This document shows positions 42,633 to 51,070 of a stretch of DNA of 64,000 bases, piece after piece. Position numbers and translations under genes: made by a program. Source of the stretch: Vitreoscilla stercoraria DSM 513 (lineage in GTDB: Bacteria > Pseudomonadota > Gammaproteobacteria > Burkholderiales > Neisseriaceae). How positions within the stretch are numbered: the first letter of the stretch is position 1; every line of letters starts with the position of its first letter. The stretch spans positions 100,946 through 164,945 of the forward strand of contig NZ_KB908023.1 of assembly GCF_000382305.1 (NCBI RefSeq), written 5' to 3'. The notes under the pieces were generated by a model. It did not search any database and was not told where the DNA came from. It worked only from the letters and a program-made list of their open reading frames with translations.

Positions 42633-43280
42633 CTATTTACTGTCAGCACGTACGTAAGGATTGCTGACTTTTTCACGCCCGATGGTGGTCATCGGTCCAT
42701 GGCCTGGTATCACTTCTGTTTCATCAGGCAAGATATACAATTTTTGTTGGATATTCTGAATCAAATCCGCATGATTGCCACGTGGAAAATCGGTACGGCC
42801 AATGGAGCCAGCAAACAAAATATCACCACCAATAATGACGCCATATTCTTCTGAATAAAACACCACATGCCCCGGCGTGTGTCCGGGAATGTGTAAGGTT
42901 TTAAATTGGTGACTGCCCACACTTAACACATCCCCTTCATTGAGCCACTGACTTGGCACCACAATCGGTGAATGCGGGAAACCATATTTGGCCGTCACTT
43001 CTGGCAATTGCTGTAACCAAAAATCATCGTCAATATGAGGACCCAATACAGGCATTTCTTGATAAGCACACATATCCGCCACGCCAGCGGCATGATCGAC
43101 ATGCCCATGCGTCAACCAAATGGCTTGCAAATTCAAACCCAAATCTTGCACACGTTGCCACAACATATCCGCATTGCCACCAACATCGGTCAAAACCGCA
43201 TCCAAACTCACATCATCCCACAACAAACAACAGTTTTGCTGAAATGCCGTCACAGGAATTATTTCTATTTTCAATGCCAT
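42633..43280 (-). CDS. MBL-fold metallo-hydrolase, glyoxalase II-like
   Basis: The 215-residue protein has the beta-lactamase-fold motif THGHVDHAAG (HxHxDH) with further ligands in IPGHTPGHVVFY and GGDILFAGSIGRTDFPRG and a final HGPMTTIG. This pattern matches the YcbL/GloB2 group of small type II glyoxalases that cleave thioesters of glutathione and related compounds. It is cytoplasmic. It lies between the OmpA-like and chagasin-like genes on the same strand, with gaps of about 55 bases on each side. Confidence 0.88.
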   Translation of the reverse strand: MALKIEIIPVTAFQQNCCLLWDDVSLDAVLTDVGGNADMLWQRVQDLGLNLQAIWLTHGHVDHAAGVADMCAYQEMPVLGPHIDDDFWLQQLPEVTAKYGFPHSPIVVPSQWLNEGDVLSVGSHQFKTLHIPGHTPGHVVFYSEEYGVIIGGDILFAGSIGRTDFPRGNHADLIQNIQQKLYILPDETEVIPGHGPMTTIGREKVSNPYVRADSK

Positions 43281-43335
43281 TATTGCATTCCTATTTCATG
43301 TCTCGTGTCATGTTGACTGACGCTGTGGGCTGATT

Positions 43336-43713
43336 TTAACCTGTTATGGTATTTTGACATACCCATTGCTTGGCCACTTGGTCTGCTTCCCAAGAACGAA
43401 CATATACCAATTGAATTTTCGCATGCCCGGCAGCATCGGCTTTAAATACCCACAATTGTTGGTTTGGTACGCCGACTAAGGGCATATTAGAATCAGATGG
43501 ACTGCTTTGAATCCGATTGCTAACCACAGTCACATTGTCGGTTTTTTCATGGATTTGCCATTGAAACCCAGTACTAGCATTGGTTTCCAAAGATACTTCA
43601 AAAGTATCCCCCACTTTCATAGTCTGAGGACATTTTGCATCATCCGCAGCATAAGCTTGACTTGCGGCCACAGTGGCTAAAGTTAAAACCGCCAAACGAT
43701 TGACAAACTTCAT
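43336..43713 (-). CDS. Chagasin-type (I42) cysteine protease inhibitor, secreted
   Basis: The 125-residue protein has a signal peptide (LAVLTLATVAASQAYA-A) and the chagasin/I42 loops: NASTGFQWQI (the NxTGxxW loop L2), a GVPNQQLWVFKA loop and YVRSWE (the RxW-type L6 loop). Such proteins block papain-family cysteine proteases. In a host-associated bacterium it could protect against host or own proteases in the periplasm; that is inference. Two cysteines (CPQ and WVCQ) may form a disulfide. It appears monocistronic. Confidence 0.8.
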   Translation of the reverse strand: MKFVNRLAVLTLATVAASQAYAADDAKCPQTMKVGDTFEVSLETNASTGFQWQIHEKTDNVTVVSNRIQSSPSDSNMPLVGVPNQQLWVFKADAAGHAKIQLVYVRSWEADQVAKQWVCQNTITG

Positions 43714-43740
43714 CTGAATCTCTTTTCTGTTGTATCAACA

Positions 43741-43777
43741 AAAATGGCCGCCATTGTTCTCAACAGCGACCATTTTC
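43741..43777 (-). terminator. Terminator of the dusB-fis-purH unit
   Basis: AAAATGG-CGC and GCG-CCATTTT can pair with a mismatch around a 13-base loop just past the purH stop. Moderate strength. Confidence 0.6.
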
Positions 43778-43788
43778 ATTCAATCAAA

Positions 43789-45369
43789 TCAATGACGGAA
43801 ATGACGCACGCCAGTCACAATCATGGCAATACCATGCTCATTGGCAGCGGCAACGACTTCATCGTCACGCATAGAGCCACCTGGCTGAATAATAGCTTTA
43901 ATACCTTGCTCAGCAATCACATCGATACCATCGCGGAATGGGAAGAATGCATCAGATGCCGCAACGGCTGCATCTAAAGAGAACTGGCCATCTTCAGCTT
44001 TGCGAGCAGCAATACGGGTTGAATCCACACGGCTCATTTGACCTGCGCCCACGCCGTAAGTTTGACCATCTTTACAGAATACAATCGCGTTGGATTTCAC
44101 GTATTTGGCCACATTCCAAGCGAACAACAAATCATTCCATTCTTGTTCAGTTGGTTGACGCTCAGTCACGACTTTGCAATCTTCACGAGTCAATACATGT
44201 AAATCAGGCGTTTGTACCAACAAACCACCACCCACACGTTTGATTTCGAAACGGTTCGCGCCTTCGCTCAAAGCCACTTCCAATACACGCACGTTTTTCT
44301 TCGCTTCCAACACTGCCAATGCTTCGTCAGTGAATTTAGGCGCCATCAATACTTCCATGAATTGGCGAGAAGTGATGGCTTCGGCTGTTTGAGCATCGAC
44401 TTCGCGGTTAAACGCAATGATGCCACCGAAAGCGCTGGTGGTGTCGGTTGAATACGCTTTCAAATAAGCTTGTTCAGTAGATTTAGCCACTGCAACACCG
44501 CAAGGATTCGCATGTTTGACAATCACGCAAGCGGTAGTGTCGAATGATTTCACCGCTTCCCAAGCTGCATCCGCGTCAGCGATATTGTTGTAAGACAATT
44601 CTTTGCCTTGCAATTGTTTGTAACGTGCCAAAGAACCTTGTGCAGGTTGCAAATCACGGTAAAAAGCGGCTTGTTGATGCGGGTTTTCACCGTAACGCAA
44701 ATCTTGTACTTTGACAAAATTGGCGTTCAAGCTTTGTGGAAATTCACCAATTTTAGGCTCGCCAGTCAATACTTCATCGTCCAAGCTGGTCAAGTAATTG
44801 CTGATCATGCTGTCGTATTGCGCAGTGTGCGTAAAGGCTTTGCGAGACAAATTAAAGCGGGTTTTGTCGCTCAACGCAGCCTCATTGGCTTGCATCTCGT
44901 TCACAATCGCTTCGAAATCGCTGTTGTCAGTCACAATCGCCACACCACGCCAGTTTTTCGCTGCCGAGCGCACCATGGTTGGACCACCGATGTCGATGTT
45001 TTCAATCGCATCTTCTACTGTACAGCCCGCTTTGGCGATGGTTGCAGCAAATGGGTACAAATTCACACACACCAAATCAATATTGCCAATTTCATATTCC
45101 GCCATTTTCGCCACATGTTCTGGCAAATCACGACGACCCAAAATACCGCCATGAATTTTCGGGTGCAAAGTTTTCACACGACCGTCTAACATTTCAGGAA
45201 AGCCGGTGTAATCAGCCACTTCGATTACAGGGATGTCCGCCGCTGCAAGCATAGATGCAGTACCGCCGGTTGAAAGGATTTCCACGCCCATTTGAGATAA
45301 TGCACGAGCGAAATCTACCACACCTTGTTTTTCAGACACGCTGATAAGTGCGCGTTTGATTGCCACCAT
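43789..45369 (-). CDS. purH: Bifunctional AICAR formyltransferase / IMP cyclohydrolase
   Basis: PurH performs the last two steps of IMP synthesis. The 526-residue protein has the N-terminal cyclohydrolase domain (RALISVSEKQGVVDFARAL, LSTGGTASML, RVKTLHPKIHGGILGRRD) and the C-terminal transformylase domain (LRYGENPHQQAAFY, VIVKHANPCGVA and SDAFFPFRDGID). The length is standard (E. coli 529). It is the third gene of the dusB-fis-purH unit on the minus strand, an arrangement shared with Neisseria. Confidence 0.98.
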   Translation of the reverse strand: MVAIKRALISVSEKQGVVDFARALSQMGVEILSTGGTASMLAAADIPVIEVADYTGFPEMLDGRVKTLHPKIHGGILGRRDLPEHVAKMAEYEIGNIDLVCVNLYPFAATIAKAGCTVEDAIENIDIGGPTMVRSAAKNWRGVAIVTDNSDFEAIVNEMQANEAALSDKTRFNLSRKAFTHTAQYDSMISNYLTSLDDEVLTGEPKIGEFPQSLNANFVKVQDLRYGENPHQQAAFYRDLQPAQGSLARYKQLQGKELSYNNIADADAAWEAVKSFDTTACVIVKHANPCGVAVAKSTEQAYLKAYSTDTTSAFGGIIAFNREVDAQTAEAITSRQFMEVLMAPKFTDEALAVLEAKKNVRVLEVALSEGANRFEIKRVGGGLLVQTPDLHVLTREDCKVVTERQPTEQEWNDLLFAWNVAKYVKSNAIVFCKDGQTYGVGAGQMSRVDSTRIAARKAEDGQFSLDAAVAASDAFFPFRDGIDVIAEQGIKAIIQPGGSMRDDEVVAAANEHGIAMIVTGVRHFRH

Positions 45370-45389
45370 TTTGCTATTCCTTTTATTGA

Positions 45390-45629
45390 TTAAATCAAGC
45401 CATGTAACTGCATTTTTTTACGCAGGGTATTACGGTTCAAACCCAGTACTGCAGCGGCTTTCGTTTGATTACCGTCGCAATACGCCAAAACGCGAATCAA
45501 AAGTGGTTTTTCCACTTTCAAAATCACCATATCATAAACACCACAGGCAGCTTCGCCACCCAAAGTGTCAAAATATTCATCTAAGCTGGCATGAATGCAT
45601 TTTTCGATGACATCGATGCGTTCATTCAT
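45390..45629 (-). CDS. fis: Fis-family DNA-binding protein
   Basis: The 79-residue protein matches Fis: an N-terminal helical part (MNERIDVIEKCIHASLDEYF) and a C-terminal helix-turn-helix (LLIRVLAYCDGNQTKAAAVLGLNRNTLRKKM) like that of E. coli Fis and NtrC tails. Fis bends DNA and acts in rRNA promoter control and replication start. It is shorter than E. coli Fis (98 aa), as is usual in Neisseriaceae. It lies 34 bases downstream of dusB and 20 before purH. Confidence 0.94.
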   Translation of the reverse strand: MNERIDVIEKCIHASLDEYFDTLGGEAACGVYDMVILKVEKPLLIRVLAYCDGNQTKAAAVLGLNRNTLRKKMQLHGLI

Positions 45630-45663
45630 TCAAGTGCTCCTAAAAAGCGGCCGCCCAAGCTTG

Positions 45664-46659
45664 TTATTGTTCGCGGCGCGGCCATGTATCGTGCTGAAAA
45701 GACAATTGATGGAGTAACTCAGCCACTTTTTCATATTGTAAAGACGTTTGCGCCACTTGATTTAACTCGCTGCGCTGACCCTGATAACACTCAAAACCAC
45801 CCAAATACCACAACAAATGTTTGCGCGCGATTTTCACGCCATGCTCGCCATAAAACCCATGTATCGCCGTCAAATGCTCTAAAACCACATTTGCAGCGTC
45901 CTGAAACAACAAAGCCTCAGGCAACACACCAGTTTGCAACACCGCTTTCACATCTCGAAACAACCACGGCTGCCCTTGCGCACCACGACCTATCATCACG
46001 CCATCAGCACCGGTTTGCTCCAACACTTGTACCGCTTTTGCCGCAGAAGTAATATCGCCATTGACCCACAAAGGGATGTCAATTTGCTTTTTAACTTCAG
46101 CAATCAATTCATAACGGGCATGACCTGTATACATTTGTGTGCGGCTGCGACCATGTATTGCCAAAGCTTGAATGCCCGCATCCATAGCGATGCTTGCCAC
46201 TTTGGGCACATTCAAATGTTCATCGTCCCAGCCCAAACGGGTTTTGAGCGTCACAGGCACATCCACGCTTTGCACCACTGCTTGCAAAATGGCTTTGACC
46301 AAACCTTCATCTTTCAGCAACGCACTGCCTGCCAAAACATTACAGACTTTTTTGGCAGGACAACCCATATTGATGTCGATGATTTGCGCGCCACGGGCCA
46401 CATTCAATTGTGCCGCTTCAGCCATCACTTCAGGAATATTACCCACAATTTGCACTGAACGAATACCCGTTTCACCTTCGTGATTGGCGCGCTGCAAAGT
46501 CTTGCGTGTGTTTTGCAAACTCGGGTCTGATGTGGTCATTTCACTGCTGGCCAAACCCGCGCCAAAACGCCGCGCCAACATACGAAATGGCTTGTCGGTA
46601 ATACCAGCCATGGGCGCCAATGCCAAAGGCGCGTTTAGCTCAATACTGCCTATGCGCAT
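45664..46659 (-). CDS. dusB: tRNA-dihydrouridine synthase B
   Basis: DusB reduces uridine (position 17 in E. coli) in tRNA with FMN and NADPH. The 331-residue protein has the TIM-barrel Dus signature (IGSIELNAPLALAPMAGITDKPFR, INMGCPAKKVCNVLAGSALL with the catalytic Cys, and ALAIHGRSRTQMYTG). MIGRGAQGQPWLF near the end binds phosphate of FMN. It is the first gene of dusB-fis-purH, as in E. coli where dusB precedes fis. A single-base variant word (GCGTCCTGAA) lies inside it. Confidence 0.95.
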   Translation of the reverse strand: MRIGSIELNAPLALAPMAGITDKPFRMLARRFGAGLASSEMTTSDPSLQNTRKTLQRANHEGETGIRSVQIVGNIPEVMAEAAQLNVARGAQIIDINMGCPAKKVCNVLAGSALLKDEGLVKAILQAVVQSVDVPVTLKTRLGWDDEHLNVPKVASIAMDAGIQALAIHGRSRTQMYTGHARYELIAEVKKQIDIPLWVNGDITSAAKAVQVLEQTGADGVMIGRGAQGQPWLFRDVKAVLQTGVLPEALLFQDAANVVLEHLTAIHGFYGEHGVKIARKHLLWYLGGFECYQGQRSELNQVAQTSLQYEKVAELLHQLSFQHDTWPRREQ

Positions 46660-46737
46660 AAGGATTTATCAATCAAAACAAATAGGGTGGCAATTGTACA
46701 TTTTTTAAGCAATATTCGAAAGGTTTTTACTCATAAA

Positions 46738-46767
46738 AAAAGCGTCCTGTAAACTTACAGGACGCTT
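46738..46767. terminator. DUS-type inverted pair after yidC
   Basis: Two exact AAGCGTCCTGTAA words around 1 to 3 bases, with an A-run to the left that gives a T-run on the minus strand. Confidence 0.93.
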
Positions 46768-46791
46768 GTAACCAGTCAAACTCAGTCTAAA

Positions 46792-48450
46792 TTAAGACTT
46801 TGTTTTCATGCCATTTTCAATTTTCTTGTTGATATACCATTGTTGGGCAATCGACAAGATGTTGTTCACGACATAGTACAACACCAAACCAGCTGGGAAG
46901 AAGAAGAACATGAACGAGAACACCAAAGGCATAATCTTGATCATTTTCGCTTGCATCGGATCGGTTGGAGGTGGGTTCAAAGTCGTTTGGAACCACATCG
47001 TCAAAGCCATGATAATCGGCAATACAAACCAAGGGTCAGGACGTGCCAAGTCGGTAATCCAACCCATCCACGGCGCTTGGCGCAACTCTACCGAGTTGAA
47101 CAATGCCCAGTACAAACCCAAGAACACAGGAATTTGCAATAACATTGGCAAACAACCACCCAAAGGATTGATTTTTTCCTTCTTGTACAAGGCCATCATT
47201 TCTTGTTGCATCTTCATGCGGTCGTCACCGTATTGCGCTTTGAGTTCATTCAAGCGCGGTGCAACTGCACGCATTTTAGCCATAGACTTATAAGAAGCAT
47301 TGGTCAATGGGAACAACACTGCTTTCACAATGATGGTCAACAAAATGATAGACCAACCCCAGTTACCTACAAAACCATGTAACCAGTTCAACAATTTGAA
47401 CAATGGTGAAGCAAACACGTGCAACATACCAAAGTCTTTGCTCAACTCAAAGTTGTCAGCCAACGGGGTAATACGATTATATTCAGCAGGACCCACATAC
47501 AAAGTCATAGGCAATACACTGCTTTGACCTGCTGCCAATGCCGCAGGGCTGTTCACACGCACGCCCGCTTCATACAAGCCATCGCTACGCTTGCGCACAA
47601 CCATATTACAACCATCTGCTTGAGTACCACACACGCTAGGTTGATTTTGGCGATTCAGAATCCAAGATGACACGAAATAATGCTGGATAATGCCCACCCA
47701 ACCATCGGTCGTTTTGCGCTGGTAATCTGCGGTGTCTTTGCCACTTTGAGCATCGCTGTCCAACTCTTTAAACGGTACTTTTTGGTATTTGCTTTCAGAA
47801 GTGTAAACCACAGGGCCGGTATAGCTTTGTACAAACCAGCTCTCACCTTCTGGCGTTGAACCATCACGCAACATACGATACATCGCATCGTAAGCCACAG
47901 GCTGACCACTGTTGTTTTTCACATCAAAGCTAACATCAATGGCATAGCTATCACGATGGAAAGTATAAATTTTGCTGACTTGAACACCATTGACTTCAGG
48001 TGCAGTCAAACGCACGCTGATTTTGTCATTGTTGCCCAAATCATATTGTTTTTGATCGGCGACAAATTTGGTGCCTTCAGGCAACAAATAACTCGCTTCA
48101 CCTTTTTTCAACAAAGCCGCTTGTGCGATATAAGTGTAATCTTTGGCATCATTCAACAACACCAAATTTTTGCTGGCATCACTGGTAGCATCGTGTTTGA
48201 GCAAGGTCATGTGACGAATGTCACCTGTCGCTTGGTCAATGTCGATGTCAAACACATCGGTTTTGACTTTAATCGGATCGGTTGCAGTCAATATGCCTTG
48301 AGCAGCTGCATCTGCTTGGGCAGCGGGCTTGCCTGCTTCAGTTTGTGCCACATCCGGTGTCGGTTTTTTGGCAGGAGGGAACATATAATTCCAACCAAAC
48401 AAAATGGACAACGAAATCACGGCAAAGGCAAAAAGTCTTTTGATTTCCAT
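46792..48450 (-). CDS. yidC: Membrane protein insertase YidC
   Basis: YidC inserts and folds inner-membrane proteins with or without SecYEG. The 552-residue protein has the Gram-negative layout: an N-terminal helix (LFAFAVISLSILFGWNYMFPP), a large periplasmic domain to about 340, then the conserved five-helix core (NWGWSIILLTIIVKAVLFPLTNASYKSMAKM, GGCLPMLLQIPVFLGLYWAL). It ends the rpmH-rnpA-yidD-yidC unit. The start lies 26 bases after the yidD stop. Confidence 0.97.
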   Translation of the reverse strand: MEIKRLFAFAVISLSILFGWNYMFPPAKKPTPDVAQTEAGKPAAQADAAAQGILTATDPIKVKTDVFDIDIDQATGDIRHMTLLKHDATSDASKNLVLLNDAKDYTYIAQAALLKKGEASYLLPEGTKFVADQKQYDLGNNDKISVRLTAPEVNGVQVSKIYTFHRDSYAIDVSFDVKNNSGQPVAYDAMYRMLRDGSTPEGESWFVQSYTGPVVYTSESKYQKVPFKELDSDAQSGKDTADYQRKTTDGWVGIIQHYFVSSWILNRQNQPSVCGTQADGCNMVVRKRSDGLYEAGVRVNSPAALAAGQSSVLPMTLYVGPAEYNRITPLADNFELSKDFGMLHVFASPLFKLLNWLHGFVGNWGWSIILLTIIVKAVLFPLTNASYKSMAKMRAVAPRLNELKAQYGDDRMKMQQEMMALYKKEKINPLGGCLPMLLQIPVFLGLYWALFNSVELRQAPWMGWITDLARPDPWFVLPIIMALTMWFQTTLNPPPTDPMQAKMIKIMPLVFSFMFFFFPAGLVLYYVVNNILSIAQQWYINKKIENGMKTKS

Positions 48451-48476
48451 CGAATATCAATCTTTAAGTCTATTGT

Positions 48477-48686
48477 TTAAGGAACAGGATCATAACCACT
48501 GCCACCAAAAGGATGGCAACGACAAATCCGACGCAATGCCAACACAGAGCCACGAGTGGCACCATGTTTTTGTAAGGCTTCAATCGCATATTGCGAACAA
48601 GTCGGCGTATAACGACAACGAGGTGGCAACATCGGACTGATGGCCACCTGATAAAATCGAACACATTTCAATAAACATTTTTGCAT
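48477..48686 (-). CDS. yidD: Membrane protein insertion efficiency factor YidD
   Basis: The 69-residue protein has the YidD signature FYQVAISPMLPPRCRYTPTCS followed by YAIEALQKHGATRG and RICRCHPFGGSGYDPVP. It helps insertion of YidC substrates. The longer frame begins with TTG two codons upstream; the ATG directly after the rnpA stop is preferred. It sits in the conserved order rpmH-rnpA-yidD-yidC, with 2 bases to rnpA, so coupling is expected. Length is normal. Confidence 0.95.
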   Translation of the reverse strand: MQKCLLKCVRFYQVAISPMLPPRCRYTPTCSQYAIEALQKHGATRGSVLALRRICRCHPFGGSGYDPVP

Positions 48687-48688
48687 GT

Positions 48689-49030
48689 TCAATCAGTCGA
48701 CTTATGACGTAATAAACGTTGCATTTCGGCACACACAGCATCAAATTCTGCATGTTCAAATTTTAATTTGGTCCGAACCACAATATCTTGCGCTGGGAGG
48801 TTTTGCTTGTTCAAGCGAAACCATTCGCGTAACACGCGCTTCATATAATTACGCTCATGTGCCCGCTTGGCAACTTTTTTCGCCACCACCAAACCCAAAC
48901 GCGGATGTGGTGAAGCTTCACCAAGCAAAACCTGCACATAACGCCCATGGCGCGAGCGGCGCAATGCAAAAACGGATGAAAATTCATCCGTTTTCAACAG
49001 TCGCTCTGTCTTGCTAAAGCCTTGATTCAA
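48689..49030 (-). CDS. rnpA: Ribonuclease P protein component
   Basis: RnpA assists the catalytic RNA of RNase P in trimming tRNA 5' ends. The 113-residue basic protein has LLKTDEFSSVFALRR and the RNR motif region VAKKVAKRAHERNYMKRVLREWFR. The start is uncertain: TTG at 49030, 3 bases after the rpmH stop, gives a normal N terminus, and unusual rnpA starts are common. No clear Shine-Dalgarno is present, consistent with coupling to rpmH. Confidence 0.93.
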   Translation of the reverse strand: MNQGFSKTERLLKTDEFSSVFALRRSRHGRYVQVLLGEASPHPRLGLVVAKKVAKRAHERNYMKRVLREWFRLNKQNLPAQDIVVRTKLKFEHAEFDAVCAEMQRLLRHKSTD

Positions 49031-49033
49031 AGC

Positions 49034-49168
49034 TTACACAGCCAAGCGTTTACGGCCTTTAGCGCGACGAGCTGCCAATACAGCACGACCACCGCGGGTT
49101 TTAGAGCGAACCAAGAAACCGTGAGTGCGTTTGCGTTTGGTAACAGAAGGTTGGAAAGTGCGTTTCAT
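49034..49168 (-). CDS. rpmH: 50S ribosomal protein L34
   Basis: The 44-residue protein reads MKRTFQPSVTKRKRTHGFLV and ends with GRAVLAARRAKGRKRLAV, unmistakably L34, a small protein in the large subunit. AAGGAA lies 7 bases before ATG. It is the first gene of rpmH-rnpA-yidD-yidC and is divergent from dnaA; a near-consensus promoter lies 46 to 74 bases upstream. Confidence 0.98.
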   Translation of the reverse strand: MKRTFQPSVTKRKRTHGFLVRSKTRGGRAVLAARRAKGRKRLAV

Positions 49169-49213
49169 TTGTTGCTTCCTTAAAAATGGAATCTGACGAT
49201 AAATAAACGTGCT

Positions 49214-49242
49214 ATTACAAAGGATTTTATGAGCTTTGTCAA
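49214..49242 (-). promoter_or_regulatory. Promoter of the rpmH operon
   Basis: Minus strand TTGACA (49242-49237), a 17-base spacer and TGTAAT (49219-49214): a near-consensus sigma70 promoter. Confidence 0.8.
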
Positions 49243-49258
49243 TGCTTTTATACCTGAT

Positions 49259-49282
49259 TTATCCACATTCGCCTGTGGATAA
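49259..49282. promoter_or_regulatory. Two perfect DnaA boxes facing each other upstream of dnaA
   Basis: TTATCCACA (49259-49267) and TGTGGATAA (49274-49282) are consensus DnaA boxes in inverted orientation, 6 bases apart. A perfect TATAAT follows at 49299-49304, fitting autoregulation of dnaA. The place between rpmH and dnaA is a frequent origin site, but two boxes alone do not prove oriC. Confidence 0.8.
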
Positions 49283-49339
49283 ATAGTGTCTCATCAGCTA
49301 TAATAGCCTCTTATTGCTACCCCTTGTTTTTTCTTGGGT

Positions 49340-49351
49340 AGCGTCCTGTAA
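49340..49351 (+). repeat. DUS-like word in the dnaA leader
   Basis: Exact AGCGTCCTGTAA 28 bases before the dnaA start. The preceding GCTACCC...GGGTAGC (49316-49342) forms a short hairpin overlapping it. Confidence 0.82.
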
Positions 49352-49378
49352 CATCATCCAGAACACTCTAAATCACTT

Positions 49379-51055
49379 ATGCTCCAAGCCGATTTAAGCC
49401 AATTTATGGCCGTATGGCCACATGCGCTGCTTGCTTTGCGTGACACCCTCTCCAGTCAGCAATACCAAATGTGGATTGCTCCGTTGACCATAGGCAACGA
49501 AAACAACACTTGGACGGTGTATGCCAAAAACAACTTCGTATTTGGCTTCGTCAAAAGCCATTTTTGGCAACACATTGAGGCGAGCGTCGCCGCTTTGACT
49601 CAAGACAGCCCAGGCTTACAGTTAAAAATTGGCCAAGGTGAAAGTGTGGCTATCGCCAGCGCACCTTTAATGACGACTGCGCCGATTGCCACGCCTCAAC
49701 CACAAAAAACCAGCCCAAAAACACCTGCCAAGGTCAATGCAAAAGCGGCTACTGACGATTTGTTTGCCGATGATTTATTGCCTGACGACGTGATTGATGG
49801 TCCCATGCCAACACCTGCACCCACATCAGGTCGCGGCATGAGCGCCAAAGACATTATTCAGCGAAATTTAGAGCGCCCACGCAAACCTCGCGCCAATGAA
49901 GTCAGCGGCAGCACCTCGCTTAGCAATGCCGGTATCATCTTGCCAACGCAAGCACCGATTGTCACTCCCAGTGCACCGAGCATCATTAAATCTGCCAGTG
50001 ACCATATGCCAGCCATTGGCAGCCATGCCGAACAAACCCGTTTGAATTCCAGTTACACGTTTGAAACCTTGGTACAAGGCAAAGGCAACCGCATGGCATA
50101 TGCGGGCGCGCAAACCATTGCTGAAAATCCAGGCTCAAGCATGTATAACCCGTATTTTATTTACGGCTCGACAGGTTACGGCAAAACCCATTTGATACAA
50201 GCCATAGGCAATCGCATTTACCAACGTAACCCGCGTGCCAAAATTCGCTATATTCATGCCGAAACCTATGTGCGCGACATCATGAAAGCGTTTCGTTCTA
50301 GCTCGTTTGATGAATTCAAAAAACATTATCATTCATTGGATTTGCTATTGATTGATGATGTGCAATTTATCTCAGGCAAAGACCGCACCATGGAAGAATT
50401 TTTCTATTTGTTTAACCACCTTTTAGATGGTAAAAAACAAGTGGTGATGACGTGTGATACTTTGCCTGCCAATATCAAAAATATGGATGACCGTTTGAAA
50501 TCCCGCTTTTCGTGGGGTTTGACTGTCGAATTAGAGCCGCCTGAATTGGAAATGCGTGTGGCGATTTTGCAAAAAAAAGCCGAAATGGCCAATGTGCAAA
50601 TGCAAGAAAAAGCCGCATTTTTCATCGCCCAACACATTCGCTCTAACGTGCGTGAATTGGAAGGCGCATTCAAACGCGTGGCGGCACACAGCTTGTTCCA
50701 GCATAAACCGATTGACATTGCCTTAGCCACCGAAGCCTTGCAAGATATTTTGGTTGAGGCACAGCGCCAATTGACCGTCGAGCACATCATGAAAACCGTT
50801 GCCGACTTTTACCAATTGAAAATTGCCGACTTGGTGGGTAAAAAACGCTCTCGCCCTATTGCTCGACCACGCCAAATGGCGATGGCTTTGGCCAAAGATT
50901 TGACCCAACAAAGCTTGCCTTCCATTGGCAATGTCTTTGGTGGACGCGATCACACCACTGTGATGCACGCCCACAAAACCATACACGACTTAAAACACGG
51001 CGATGCCAAATTGGCACAAGATTATGATTACTTGTCTGCCATGTTACAAAAATAA
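49379..51055 (+). CDS. dnaA: Chromosomal replication initiator DnaA
   Basis: DnaA opens the origin. The 558-residue protein has domain I (about 1-80), a long low-complexity linker rich in Ala, Pro and Thr (about 100-210), the AAA+ domain with Walker A GSTGYGKTHL (about 262-271) and Walker B LLLIDDVQFISGKDR, and the C-terminal DNA-binding domain (GNVFGGRDHTTVMHA). It is longer than E. coli DnaA (467 aa), mostly through the linker and the TDDLFADDLLPDDV acidic patch. It is first in dnaA-dnaN and is preceded by two DnaA boxes. Confidence 0.98.
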   Translation: MLQADLSQFMAVWPHALLALRDTLSSQQYQMWIAPLTIGNENNTWTVYAKNNFVFGFVKSHFWQHIEASVAALTQDSPGLQLKIGQGESVAIASAPLMTTAPIATPQPQKTSPKTPAKVNAKAATDDLFADDLLPDDVIDGPMPTPAPTSGRGMSAKDIIQRNLERPRKPRANEVSGSTSLSNAGIILPTQAPIVTPSAPSIIKSASDHMPAIGSHAEQTRLNSSYTFETLVQGKGNRMAYAGAQTIAENPGSSMYNPYFIYGSTGYGKTHLIQAIGNRIYQRNPRAKIRYIHAETYVRDIMKAFRSSSFDEFKKHYHSLDLLLIDDVQFISGKDRTMEEFFYLFNHLLDGKKQVVMTCDTLPANIKNMDDRLKSRFSWGLTVELEPPELEMRVAILQKKAEMANVQMQEKAAFFIAQHIRSNVRELEGAFKRVAAHSLFQHKPIDIALATEALQDILVEAQRQLTVEHIMKTVADFYQLKIADLVGKKRSRPIARPRQMAMALAKDLTQQSLPSIGNVFGGRDHTTVMHAHKTIHDLKHGDAKLAQDYDYLSAMLQK

Positions 51056-51070
51056 ATCAGGGATGACTTT

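Noticed and set aside
48477..48692. TTG start of yidD overlapping rnpA
   Set aside because: The ATG right after the rnpA stop gives the normal N terminus.
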